A stretch of 57,589 nt of DNA. Origin: Bacteroidota bacterium (lineage in GTDB: Bacteria; Bacteroidota; Bacteroidia; Chitinophagales; Chitinophagaceae). Made by a program: the position numbers and the translations under genes. The stretch's first letter is position 1, and every line of letters starts with the position of its first letter. The stretch is from assembly GCA_018267875.1 (NCBI GenBank), contig JAFDXP010000040.1:1-57589 (forward strand), read 5' to 3'. The notes beneath the pieces are model-generated. The model had not been told where the DNA came from. It did no database searches and saw only the letters and a program-made list of their open reading frames with translations. Of this stretch, positions 45,125 through 54,036 are shown in pieces.

Positions 45125-45132
45125 CAAATATA
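45125..45132 (-). promoter_or_regulatory. -7 box TATATTTG for PCMD/barrel operon
   Basis: An exact TAnnTTTG match on the minus strand, 55 nt before the PCMD ATG and just past the end of feoB. Confidence 0.4.
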
Positions 45133-45146
45133 CAAAACAGCCGAAT

Positions 45147-47258
45147 TTATGACAGTAGTGTGTAAGCAATCCATGCCCCTATATAAGCAAGCATAAACAT
45201 ATAGCTGAATTGCAGTACCGGATATTTCCAGCTTCTGGTTTCTCGTTTAACAATAACCATCGTACTCATACACTGCATAGCAAAGACATAAAAGATGAGC
45301 AGCGATACGCCTGTAGCCAAAGTATATACAGGTTTGCCGTCCATTCGACGAGCAGCTCGCATTTTTTCACGAAGCGTCAAATCACTATTGTTTTCGCCTA
45401 CACTATAAAGCGTTGCCATAGTACTGACAAACACTTCCCGTGCAGCAAAAGAAGTGATAAGCGCTATGCCAATTTTCCAATCATATCCTAAAGGACGGAT
45501 TACGGGTTCGAATGCTTTTCCCATCATGCCCGCATAAGAATGCTCCAATTTTTCCGTATTCATTTCTGCACTCAACTTTGGTGCTTGATTAGGTTGTTGC
45601 TTAATGGCTGCCTCATAACGAGTGGTGATTTCGTGCATTTTTTTAGGTGGTCCAAATGTTGCTAATGCCCAAAGAACCACGGAAATAATCATGATAACCT
45701 TGCCGGCATCCGTTACAAAAACTTTGGCTTTTTCCACCATCGTAATTCCTACATTTTTCCATCGTGGCATTCTATATACCGGAAGCTCCATCAAGAAAAA
45801 AGTTTTCTCTTTTACTCGGACGAATAAATCCATCACTTTAGATACTACCAGTGCCATCACAAAGCCCAACAGATATAAGCCCATCAACACTAAACCCTGT
45901 AAATTAAAAAAGCCAAGATTTTTATTGGGAATTACTAAACCGATAAGAATTGTATAGACTGGAAGCCGTGCAGAACAACTCATCAAGGGCGTTACCATGA
46001 TCGTAATAAATCGTTCTTTCCGATTCTGAATTGTGCGAGCAGCCATAATAGCCGGCACTGCACACGCCATCCCGCTGATTAAAGGCATTACAGACCTTCC
46101 GTTCAAACCCACACTACGCATCAGTCTGTCAGTCAAAAAACTAATACGCGCCATATAGCCACTGTCTTCCAACAAGGTGATAAAGCCAAACAGGATCATG
46201 ATTTGCGGAATGAACACTGCAATTCCACTAATTCCTGCTAACACACCGTTAATCAAAAGATCTTTCAAAAAGCTGTCAGGCAATAGACCATTTAACCAAC
46301 TGCCTGTACTGCTAAAAAGCATTTCAACCCAACTCATGGGGAAGGCTGCAAACCAAAAAATACTCTGAAAAATCATGAACAAAACTCCCAGCAATATGAG
46401 ATTGCCATAAAGTGGATGTAGCAATATTTTATCAAGACGCTCACTCATGACCGCCTTTTTTACTGGACTTTCCTCTGCTACGCATTGTTTCATTACGATG
46501 CCAATGCGTTTATAACGTTGCATCACTTCTTCTGCTTGCACTTTCGCTTTGTGAAACCCATGAATATCCAACAAAGCGGCTATTTGTATTCTTTGTGCTG
46601 CTTGCAAATAGCTTAATTCGCGATAATTACAAGCTATATGAAGTGCATGATAAGTACTTTTTGCCTTACATATTTCAGTAATTTCCTGAATCCAATTGCC
46701 GGTAATATCTTCCGTTTGAATGAAGGGTGCACGATTTGTAGGCTGTTGTGTAAAAATGTCACCAACAGCCTTTTTTAATTGTGGGATACCCTTATTTTTT
46801 CTTGGATTAATAGCAATAATGGGAACCCCCATCATTCTTTCCAAGCCTGAAATATCAATTGTGATGCCTTTTTTTCGGGCAATATCATTCATCGTAAGTG
46901 CCATGATGACCGGCACATTCAGATCCATGATTTGTGAACAAAAAAGTAGATTCCGCTTTAGGTTAGAGGCATCTGCAATTACTACAATTAAATCAGGATG
47001 ATCTTTACCCGAAGGGTTCATCAACACTTCATACGTTACTTGCTCATCCGCACTTTTGGGATATAGACTATATGTGCCTGGCAGGTCAATGATTCGAGCA
47101 GTAAGGATTTCATTGATTGAACAAATACCGGTTTTCTTATCAACTGTTACTCCCGGAAAATTTCCTACTTTTTGATTTAGTCCGGTGAGGGCATTAAATA
47201 ATGAGCTTTTACCACTATTGGGATTGCCTACGAGCGCTATCTTGTAATCGGATTGCAT
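45147..47258 (-). CDS. feoB: Ferrous iron transporter FeoB
   Basis: A 703-aa inner-membrane Fe(II) importer. The N-terminal GTPase has G1 GNPNSGKSS, G3 DLPGTYSL and G4 NMND-like LTMNDIARK; a helical insertion domain follows, then two Gate regions with CSARLPVY and FAAREVFVSTMATLY-type segments and many membrane helices. No FeoA gene adjoins it, and no fused SH3 domain is seen. It has a TAACTTTG -7 box 13 nt before the ATG (47272-47279) and appears monocistronic. No Fur box was recognised. Confidence 0.95.
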   Translation of the reverse strand: MQSDYKIALVGNPNSGKSSLFNALTGLNQKVGNFPGVTVDKKTGICSINEILTARIIDLPGTYSLYPKSADEQVTYEVLMNPSGKDHPDLIVVIADASNLKRNLLFCSQIMDLNVPVIMALTMNDIARKKGITIDISGLERMMGVPIIAINPRKNKGIPQLKKAVGDIFTQQPTNRAPFIQTEDITGNWIQEITEICKAKSTYHALHIACNYRELSYLQAAQRIQIAALLDIHGFHKAKVQAEEVMQRYKRIGIVMKQCVAEESPVKKAVMSERLDKILLHPLYGNLILLGVLFMIFQSIFWFAAFPMSWVEMLFSSTGSWLNGLLPDSFLKDLLINGVLAGISGIAVFIPQIMILFGFITLLEDSGYMARISFLTDRLMRSVGLNGRSVMPLISGMACAVPAIMAARTIQNRKERFITIMVTPLMSCSARLPVYTILIGLVIPNKNLGFFNLQGLVLMGLYLLGFVMALVVSKVMDLFVRVKEKTFFLMELPVYRMPRWKNVGITMVEKAKVFVTDAGKVIMIISVVLWALATFGPPKKMHEITTRYEAAIKQQPNQAPKLSAEMNTEKLEHSYAGMMGKAFEPVIRPLGYDWKIGIALITSFAAREVFVSTMATLYSVGENNSDLTLREKMRAARRMDGKPVYTLATGVSLLIFYVFAMQCMSTMVIVKRETRSWKYPVLQFSYMFMLAYIGAWIAYTLLS

Positions 47259-47271
47259 GAAAATGAAGGCG

Positions 47272-47279
47272 CAAAGTTA
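47272..47279 (-). promoter_or_regulatory. -7 box TAACTTTG for feoB
   Basis: An exact TAnnTTTG match, 13 nt upstream of the feoB ATG. Confidence 0.5.
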
Positions 47280-47455
47280 CCAATAGCTAAGGGATGTATA
47301 TTATTATACCGTTTAAATAACTAAATTTTTCCCGAAAATAGAAATGATCAATGTTCAATTAACTCCAAAAAGATTCCTCTTTAAAAAAAATCTTATAAAA
47401 CGAGCAAGACAGGAAAGACACAATGGGTATTTTCTATTTTCTGAGTAAGCAATCC

Positions 47456-47463
47456 TACATTTG
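47456..47463 (+). promoter_or_regulatory. -7 box TACATTTG for gmd-fcl
   Basis: An exact TAnnTTTG match about 38 nt before the GTG start of gmd. Confidence 0.5.
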
Positions 47464-47501
47464 CAACTCATTTTTTTCTTCTTTCATTTCTTCATATTCA
47501 A

Positions 47502-48614
47502 GTGAAAAAAGCACTCATCACAGGCATCACCGGACAAGACGGTGCTTACCTTACCGAATTATTATTGTCTAAAGGCTATGAAGTTCATGGTATTAAAAGA
47601 CGTTCTTCACTGATCAACACACAGCGAATTGACGCATTTTATCAAGATCCACACGACACCAATGTGAGGCTGCATTTGCATTATGGAGATTTATCAGACT
47701 CTACCAATATCATACGCATTATTCAGCAAGTGCAACCCGATGAAATTTACAATCTCGGAGCCATGAGCCATGTGCAAGTAAGTTTTGAAGAACCTGAATA
47801 TTCAGCACAAGTAGATGGTATTGGAACATTACGCATTTTGGAAGCTGTACGCATTTTAGGATTGGAAAAAAAGACTAAAATCTATCAAGCTTCAACATCT
47901 GAATTATATGGATTAGTACAAGCTGTGCCACAATCTGAAACAACACCCTTTTATCCCCGATCGCCTTATGCGGTTGCAAAATTGTATGGGTATTGGATCA
48001 CGGTAAACTATCGAGAAGCTTATGGCATGTATGCTTGCAACGGTATTTTATTTAACCATGAAAGTCCTTTACGTGGCGAAACATTTGTAACTCGAAAAAT
48101 AACACGAGGCATAGCAGAAATTGTTTTGGGTTTAAAAAAGAAACTTTTTCTGGGGAACTTAGATGCGAAACGAGATTGGGGTCATGCTAAAGATTACGTG
48201 GACGCTATGTGGCGCATCTTACAACAACCGGAACCGGAAGATTTTGTCATAGCTACGGGCATCACCACTACTGTTCGTGATTTTGTGCGCCTTGCCTTTG
48301 AACATGCCGGAGTTAACGTGGGCTTTAAAGGAGAAGGAGCAACAGAAATTGCCTATGTTGAAAGTGTTTCTAATACTGATATAAAATTGAACAAAGGTGA
48401 GGTGGTTGTAGAAGTAGATAAAAGATACTTTAGACCTACGGAAGTTGATTTGTTGTTAGGAGATCCTACCAAAGCTCAACAAAAATTGGGCTGGAAAGCC
48501 ACTTATTCTTTAGATCAATTGGCAAAAGAAATGATAGAATCTGACATTGCCCTATTCAAGCAAAATATACTACTTCGTGCTTCCGGATATCGCACCTTAA
48601 ATCAATACGAATAA
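47502..48614 (+). CDS. gmd: GDP-mannose 4,6-dehydratase, GTG start
   Basis: Converts GDP-mannose to GDP-4-keto-6-deoxymannose, the first step to GDP-L-fucose. It is an extended SDR enzyme with the NAD(P) motif [10 protein letters not shown], the family segment [14 protein letters not shown], the catalytic Thr-Tyr-Lys region (STSELYG and [15 protein letters not shown]) and the [17 protein letters not shown] block. The start is GTG at 47502; no ATG lies near the required N-terminus. The following fcl gene begins right after its stop codon, so the two are co-translated. Confidence 0.95.
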   Translation: MKKALITGITGQDGAYLTELLLSKGYEVHGIKRRSSLINTQRIDAFYQDPHDTNVRLHLHYGDLSDSTNIIRIIQQVQPDEIYNLGAMSHVQVSFEEPEYSAQVDGIGTLRILEAVRILGLEKKTKIYQASTSELYGLVQAVPQSETTPFYPRSPYAVAKLYGYWITVNYREAYGMYACNGILFNHESPLRGETFVTRKITRGIAEIVLGLKKKLFLGNLDAKRDWGHAKDYVDAMWRILQQPEPEDFVIATGITTTVRDFVRLAFEHAGVNVGFKGEGATEIAYVESVSNTDIKLNKGEVVVEVDKRYFRPTEVDLLLGDPTKAQQKLGWKATYSLDQLAKEMIESDIALFKQNILLRASGYRTLNQYE

Positions 48615-49550
48615 ATGCAACTGCAAGATAAAATTTATGTTGCCGGACATAATGGAATGGTTGGCTCAGCCATCGTTCGACGACTGAAAGCAGATGGGTT
48701 TCAACAAATCATTGTACGCTCATCTAAAGAATTAGATTTAAGAAATCAAGCTGCTGTAAATTCTTTTTTTGAAAAGGAAAAGCCGGCTTATGTTTTCTTA
48801 GCAGCGGCTAAAGTAGGTGGCATTGTAGCCAATAATACTTATCGTGCAGATTTTTTGTATGATAACCTTATGATGGAAACCAATGTGATTCATGCTTCGT
48901 ATAAGCATAATGTAAAAAAAATGTTGTTTCTGGGCAGCTCTTGTATTTACCCTAAATTAGCTCCACAACCTATAAAAGAGGAACATTTGCTTACCGGTTT
49001 ATTAGAGCCAACCAATGAACCTTATGCTATTGCTAAAATTGCCGGTATTAAATTGTGCGAGGCTTATAGAGATCAATATGGTTGCAACTTTATAGCAGCC
49101 ATGCCAACTAACCTATATGGCAAAGGCGATAATTATCATCTACAAAACTCACACGTTATTCCTGCTTTGCTACGAAAGTTTGATGATGCTAAAACAAGTG
49201 GGAAAAATACTGTTGAAATCTGGGGAACGGGTACTCCGCTTCGTGAATTCATGTTTGTGGATGATTTGGCCGATGGTTGTGTTTTCTTAATGCACCACTA
49301 TGATAAACGTCAGTTTGTAAACATAGGTACTGGTCAAGAACTTAGCATTCATGATTTAGCAAAGTTGGTTAAAGAAGTCGTAGGCTATACCGGCGATATA
49401 GTTTTTGACACATCAAAACCCGATGGCACTCCTCGAAAACTGATGGACTCTTCAATTATCCATAAGCTTGGTTGGCAACACAAAACTTTGCTTCAAGACG
49501 GATTGAAATTAGCTTATCAATTTTTTAAAGAATCTTCCGAAAGGCTTTAG
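48615..49550 (+). CDS. fcl: GDP-L-fucose synthase
   Basis: The epimerase-reductase that turns the Gmd product into GDP-L-fucose, a donor for surface glycans. It is an SDR protein with [14 protein letters not shown], the [17 protein letters not shown] active-site block, and [20 protein letters not shown] with the catalytic Tyr and Lys. The start ATG directly follows the gmd stop. Length (311 aa) is normal. The fucosyltransferase that would use the product is not evident nearby. Confidence 0.95.
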   Translation: MQLQDKIYVAGHNGMVGSAIVRRLKADGFQQIIVRSSKELDLRNQAAVNSFFEKEKPAYVFLAAAKVGGIVANNTYRADFLYDNLMMETNVIHASYKHNVKKMLFLGSSCIYPKLAPQPIKEEHLLTGLLEPTNEPYAIAKIAGIKLCEAYRDQYGCNFIAAMPTNLYGKGDNYHLQNSHVIPALLRKFDDAKTSGKNTVEIWGTGTPLREFMFVDDLADGCVFLMHHYDKRQFVNIGTGQELSIHDLAKLVKEVVGYTGDIVFDTSKPDGTPRKLMDSSIIHKLGWQHKTLLQDGLKLAYQFFKESSERL

Positions 49551-49587
49551 CAGAAAGAGTTTTGCTTAACCATAATCTTAAAAGACT

Positions 49588-50244
49588 TTATACCACAAGC
49601 GATTGTGGATTGGTTCCTAAGCTTATTAAATCGGTACTAATTTCTTCCGTAAAATCTTTTGGACCGCACACATAAAATCTAGCATCGAAATCGCGTATCG
49701 TTTCAACCAGAAAACGTTTGTCAATACGTCTTTCACGAAAACCTATGACACCTTGTCTTGTAAATACATTGACATAAGCAGCACCAAGCATTTTAAACAG
49801 CTCTTCACCTAATATAACATCACTATCGCTGTGATTAGAATAAATCAAGCCAATATTGCGCAAGTTTCGAGAATAAAATAATGCTCTAAAAATGGAAATA
49901 AAGGGGGTTATTCCAGTTCCGCCGGCTATAAAAATTCCGGGACCTTTATATTCAATGGTGCCAAACACATCATGTAAGAGCAACTCATTTCCTGCATTTA
50001 TTTTGTTCAGTTGATAGGTTACCCCATTCGGATTATCATACAGTTTTACAATCAATTCTAAATAAGGCCAATCGTTTAATGATGTGAAACTAAACGGTCG
50101 AGTTTTATCTTCCCATCCAGATGTATTTATAGAAAAATGACCGGACTGACCGGGTCGATATACAAATCCAGCAGGCTTTTCAAGAATAATCTGCTTTACG
50201 TTATGCGTAAGAAATTGTGTATTTATTATTTTGAGTTTTTGCAT
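49588..50244 (-). CDS. Ferredoxin-NADP reductase-like flavoprotein
   Basis: A 218-aa oxidoreductase of the FNR family. The flavin-binding motif is RPFSFTSL (about residue 48), the nucleotide-binding motif GGTGITPFISIFRAL (about 107), and the C-terminal YVCGPKDF segment. There is no iron-sulfur domain, so it may transfer electrons from NAD(P)H to a separate ferredoxin or other acceptor, or act as a flavohaemoprotein-like reductase half. It is a single gene between fcl and the DnaJ-like gene. The partner is unknown. Confidence 0.82.
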   Translation of the reverse strand: MQKLKIINTQFLTHNVKQIILEKPAGFVYRPGQSGHFSINTSGWEDKTRPFSFTSLNDWPYLELIVKLYDNPNGVTYQLNKINAGNELLLHDVFGTIEYKGPGIFIAGGTGITPFISIFRALFYSRNLRNIGLIYSNHSDSDVILGEELFKMLGAAYVNVFTRQGVIGFRERRIDKRFLVETIRDFDARFYVCGPKDFTEEISTDLISLGTNPQSLVV

Positions 50245-50322
50245 GAGTGCTACTATTGTAATGATTTCTGAATCATAAAACTATTTCAAATTTTTTTCCG
50301 TTTATAAAATATATTGTGTGCT

Positions 50323-50976
50323 TCAAGTATGCCTGACATACCAAACCATCATTAGGCAAATCAGAATGGTTGCTACCGCCCAAACAACAGGGCGTAATAA
50401 TTTATTTCTACTACGGTGTTTGTGTGTTTGCTGAAATTTTTTGAGTTCCGATTGCATCAATGAATCATTGGCCGAAAACAAAGCCAATTGAGGTATCAGC
50501 ATAGCCAGATAAGACCGGTCAAGCTTATGAGCCGATAGTAAGGTTTCGTGAAGTAATTGATGGTTTAGGTTGTTGTTATGCTCATGGTTTAGCACCGCCA
50601 GATGTGTATCAGAAAAAATCAGTGATAAAAATTCAAACAAAGATTTTTGATTTATACTGTCTGAATCAACCTGTGTAAGATGATTTTTCATTTTCACTGC
50701 CTGCTTTAAAAGATATTCGCCTGAAATGGATTCGGGTTGTGCATTTACTGTTATGCCGGCAAGGTATCGCTGTTCATCGTATCGTTTTCGCATTTGTATG
50801 TTAGAAAGAATACGATATGCTTCTGCTATGTCCTGAAAGCGAACCAGTGCATGAGGGTTTTCTTGTGCTTTATCTGGATGATATTGTAAAGCCAAGGAGC
50901 GATATGCGTTTTTAATATCCGTCAAAGTTGCATTGGGTGCTACACCTAATGCTTTGTAATGATCAACCAAAGGCAT
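50323..50976 (-). CDS. J-domain membrane protein
   Basis: About 217 residues. Residues 1-68 are a DnaJ J-domain (DHYKALGVAPNATLTDIKNA, HPD within LQYHPDKAQ), which stimulates the ATPase of Hsp70. There is no Gly/Phe region or zinc finger. The C-terminus has one hydrophobic helix (VVWAVATILICLMMVWYVRH), so the J-domain is probably anchored and faces the cytoplasm. I chose ATG 50976 (MPLVDHYKALG) because the longer frame from 51048 crosses a hairpin terminator of the upstream gene. Confidence 0.82.
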   Translation of the reverse strand: MPLVDHYKALGVAPNATLTDIKNAYRSLALQYHPDKAQENPHALVRFQDIAEAYRILSNIQMRKRYDEQRYLAGITVNAQPESISGEYLLKQAVKMKNHLTQVDSDSINQKSLFEFLSLIFSDTHLAVLNHEHNNNLNHQLLHETLLSAHKLDRSYLAMLIPQLALFSANDSLMQSELKKFQQTHKHRSRNKLLRPVVWAVATILICLMMVWYVRHT

Positions 50977-51010
50977 GTGAAAGGCGTTCAAAATATTTTT
51001 TAGAGCCGAC

Positions 51011-51044
51011 AAAAATAAAGCCCTGCCACGAATGCAGAGCTTTA
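51011..51044 (-). terminator. Terminator after the TPR/PstS-like pair
   Basis: An 11-bp stem with one mismatch (taaagccctgc / gcagagcttta), 7-nt loop and a minus-strand T run, 27 bp past the TPR gene stop. Confidence 0.65.
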
Positions 51045-51070
51045 TCAATTTTTTACAAAACTGTCATTCT

Positions 51071-52654
51071 TTATTTTTTACCTTTTGTTGGTGCCGGTTT
51101 TGCACCTGCATCGCGCAACTGTTTCAAAAAACTATTGTTAGCATCAATAGCGGCAATCTTATCTAAAAACGTATTCATTGTAGTCTTATCATTTTTGTTG
51201 TAGGCACATAGAGCCAAATATTGATAAGCATACATCAGATCGCTTTTTTTATCGTATTCTGGCCCTACTTTTTCCAACCATTTTTGATAGAAGGGGCTTG
51301 CTTCACAAGTTTTAGCCTCTTCATCCGTGGCAGCTGCTACTCGACCACGCCAATAAGTTGCAGAGGGTTGGTCGGCAAATTTTGTTTCCATTTCTTCAAA
51401 TGCTTTGGCAGCCGACTGATAGTTTTTGCTGTAATAGTACATTGCTCCACGCCAGAAATAATCAATAGCCGGTATGTCTTTGCTATTTTTAATCATCTTG
51501 TCATACCAATTTGCTGCTTTTGCATAATCTTTTCCTGCTTTAAATCCTTCTGCAATTTGTCTATAAACATCGCTTTTATTGCTGGATGTGTCTTTGTTTA
51601 TAGCTTTGGTAAAATAGGCATCGGCAGAATCTGATTGGTTATTTACGGCTAATATTTTTCCATACTCAATTAGGTCGAAAGGAGTGATTTTATCTGTTTC
51701 TTGCTTGGTGATATAAATGCGCACATTGGTCAAAGCATTAATGTAGTCTTTCATTTCATATTGACTGAAACCAAGGATTCCATAAAGCCCAGGCTTGTTA
51801 ACACCTTTACCGATTAGGTCTTGAATCGTTTTGATAGCACCAGCATAATCTTTACTTAGATAAAGTATGTTGGCGTAACGAGTCATGTCTTCAGATGTTT
51901 TGTCGGATAGGCTAAGGTATTTTTCAATGTTCTGACGGGCAATTTCATATTTACCTGTCCAAAAATAGGCATTGGCCAAATCCTGATACGGTAGGGGATT
52001 TGCCGGATCTGCTTCCTTAGCTTTATTATAATTTTCAAGGGCAAGGTTGTAGTTTTTAGCTGCATACCATAAGGCACCAATTTTAGAAAACGCCAAAGAG
52101 TTTTTAGGATCGCGACCAGTTACTTTTTCATAATTGTTCATGGCTTCACCGCCACCACCGTGAATTTGTTGGAAAGCATCTCCTAATGCAAGACGTGTTT
52201 CATTATTATCATTGCGTTTGATGGCATCTTTATACCAATCAATAGCTTGTTGCACATTTCCACCTTTAGTGTAATTAATGGCATCAGCAGCTAATTTTAA
52301 AGGCTCCCAAGCTTTTTTTCCTGCTTTTGAAGCTAATAGAGTCGTGATTCTATTCCCTTCCGATACATCATTGTTTAGATAAGCAATTCGCGCTAAGCCC
52401 GACATGTTTGCATTGTCTTCGGGATAGTGTTCGAAAGTGCTTTTAGCCTCATTTTTGTTTTCTGTTGAAAGTTGGGCTAATCCGAGATAATAGTTGGCAA
52501 CAGAGCTACCTGCAGCTAGTGGGGCTAAGATTTTCTTTGCTGATTCAAACCTTTCGTATTGGTACATTTTAATGCCTTCCTCAACGGTTTGTGCTTGAGC
52601 CTGAAAACTAAAGGCAAAAAAGGCAATTGCGGCAATTGGTTGTTTGATATTCAT
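51071..52654 (-). CDS. Secreted tetratricopeptide repeat protein
   Basis: About 527 residues with a signal peptide (MNIKQPIAAIAFFAFSFQAQAQ) and at least ten TPR-like repeats, e.g. DPANPLPYQDLANAYFWTGK and YEIARQNIEKYLS. The C-terminus ends KPAPTKGKK. It probably acts in the periplasm. It is co-oriented with and overlaps the lipoprotein gene at 52710 only if the longer start (52729) is used; I favour ATG 52654, where the signal peptide begins. In related genomes this pair lies beside ExbBD/TonB genes, which are missing here. Confidence 0.84.
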   Translation of the reverse strand: MNIKQPIAAIAFFAFSFQAQAQTVEEGIKMYQYERFESAKKILAPLAAGSSVANYYLGLAQLSTENKNEAKSTFEHYPEDNANMSGLARIAYLNNDVSEGNRITTLLASKAGKKAWEPLKLAADAINYTKGGNVQQAIDWYKDAIKRNDNNETRLALGDAFQQIHGGGGEAMNNYEKVTGRDPKNSLAFSKIGALWYAAKNYNLALENYNKAKEADPANPLPYQDLANAYFWTGKYEIARQNIEKYLSLSDKTSEDMTRYANILYLSKDYAGAIKTIQDLIGKGVNKPGLYGILGFSQYEMKDYINALTNVRIYITKQETDKITPFDLIEYGKILAVNNQSDSADAYFTKAINKDTSSNKSDVYRQIAEGFKAGKDYAKAANWYDKMIKNSKDIPAIDYFWRGAMYYYSKNYQSAAKAFEEMETKFADQPSATYWRGRVAAATDEEAKTCEASPFYQKWLEKVGPEYDKKSDLMYAYQYLALCAYNKNDKTTMNTFLDKIAAIDANNSFLKQLRDAGAKPAPTKGKK

Positions 52655-52709
52655 ATTGAGCACAGTCATTGTGTATTTGTCTGTATCGGTTTTTTTAAAA
52701 GAATGTTTT

Positions 52710-53624
52710 CTAAGGATTGATGCTTGCATTTCTAATAATCACATCAGCACGAAGCGGAAAAAGTCGAGATTGTTTAAAAATAAGTTGCCCGCGTTCTCTT
52801 GTCAAGAAGTTTGCAAAGCCCGTGCCAAGTCCTGGATAGGTTTCTCGATGAATGTAATATAGATTTCGAGTCAAAGGATACCAATTAGGTGCGATATAAG
52901 CCTGATACGGTTTGTAGGTCTTACCCATTTTTTCGTTCAACACTTCACAGACCTTTACTTTTTTAATAAAAGCCAATCCTTGCGGGTCGGAAAAGTCAGA
53001 AACATAACTTACGCCAACAAAGCCCATCGCATTGGGATTCTTAGCTACATAATCTATCACAGAATCACTACTCTTCGCGGCATATACATTGGTCCCTAAC
53101 TTTTGTCCGGGAATTAATGAATCAAGCATATAACGAAGCGTGCTGGAGCCTTGATTGTCGAATACAACTGTATAGGGTCGTTCATATTTTCCGGTAAGAA
53201 TGCCAATTAGTTGCTCTTTACTGAGAGCGGTGTCTATGGAAGCTGTATTGACTACAACGGCAACTGCATCCTTTGCAACGGCTAATGAAGTAGGGACAAC
53301 TTTCTTGTCGGCTAAATATTTCTTTTCATCTGGAAGTAATTCACGCGTAACTAAAATAAGGCGCACACTATCGTTCAAAAAGTCTTTGATGCACTCTGAT
53401 TCCGGCTTGTAGGTCACTTTTATATGTGCTTCGGGAAAACTACTATCAAACACGTTCAATTCATCTTCTATGATTGGGCGATAACTTTCATCTGCCGAAA
53501 TGCGAATATTTCCAGAACTTAACGTGTCTGTCGGTTGTTTAGGTTCATTGTTACTACATGCACCGAGAAAAGATGCCAACAGTAGCGTTACGGATATTTG
53601 TTTCAATCGTTGCACGGAGCGCAA
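52710..53624 (-). CDS. PstS-like substrate-binding lipoprotein
   Basis: A 304-aa lipoprotein with signal RLKQISVTLLLASFLGAC (Cys at about 23). The rest is a PBP-like fold: GNIRISADESYRPIIEDELN, LSKEQLIGILTGKYERPYTV, VFDNQGSSTLRYMLDSL and MGFVGVSYV, the phosphate-binding-protein pattern. No PstCAB permease is nearby, so it may not serve phosphate import; in Bacteroidota such proteins accompany TonB/ExbBD and a TPR protein. It is followed by that TPR gene 55 bp away. Confidence 0.83.
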   Translation of the reverse strand: MRSVQRLKQISVTLLLASFLGACSNNEPKQPTDTLSSGNIRISADESYRPIIEDELNVFDSSFPEAHIKVTYKPESECIKDFLNDSVRLILVTRELLPDEKKYLADKKVVPTSLAVAKDAVAVVVNTASIDTALSKEQLIGILTGKYERPYTVVFDNQGSSTLRYMLDSLIPGQKLGTNVYAAKSSDSVIDYVAKNPNAMGFVGVSYVSDFSDPQGLAFIKKVKVCEVLNEKMGKTYKPYQAYIAPNWYPLTRNLYYIHRETYPGLGTGFANFLTRERGQLIFKQSRLFPLRADVIIRNASINP

Positions 53625-53701
53625 GTTTATGTAATGTTTGTTAGATGACAGCAGACAAATGACTGAAGTAACACGAATTTAACAGCAATCTAAAAAGCAA
53701 A

Positions 53702-53941
53702 TTAGCGTTGGCGTTTCAACATTTTCAACCAAGTAGCCCCTCTCCAAATTCGAAATATTCCATAAGCCAACATCAAAGTGCCTAACACATAGGCGACACC
53801 GGTAGGCAATCCCATTGTTCCAAAATATTTGACATAGATGACCAGCACGCCAACAATGATATAAAAAACACCCATGCCAATGTGCATCATGGCCTGAATT
53901 CTTTGTGTGCCGTGGCTTCTGCGGTTTTCTTCTAAACTCAT
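53702..53941 (-). CDS. Small conserved membrane protein
   Basis: A 79-aa protein with two membrane helices (MHIGMGVFYIIVGVLVIYV and GVAYVLGTLMLAYGIFRIW) and basic, charged ends. It has its own TAAGTTTG -7 box 8 nt before the ATG (53950-53957). I do not recognise a named family. Its position between the PstS-like gene and yifB has no clear functional meaning. Confidence 0.7.
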   Translation of the reverse strand: MSLEENRRSHGTQRIQAMMHIGMGVFYIIVGVLVIYVKYFGTMGLPTGVAYVLGTLMLAYGIFRIWRGATWLKMLKRQR

Positions 53942-53949
53942 ACGGAATG

Positions 53950-53957
53950 CAAACTTA
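53950..53957 (-). promoter_or_regulatory. -7 box TAAGTTTG for small membrane protein
   Basis: Exact TAnnTTTG match 8 nt from the start codon at 53941, again suggesting a very short leader. Confidence 0.4.
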
Positions 53958-54036
53958 GCTGTTTTTATAAACGCTTTTTATAAAGATGCAAATAGTCAAT
54001 TTTTTCACAACAACTCATTTGTATTTCTAAAAAAAA

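Noticed and set aside
45490-45520. ggttcgaatg motif resembling a tRNA T-loop
   Set aside because: Lies inside the feoB frame with no acceptor or anticodon stems around it.
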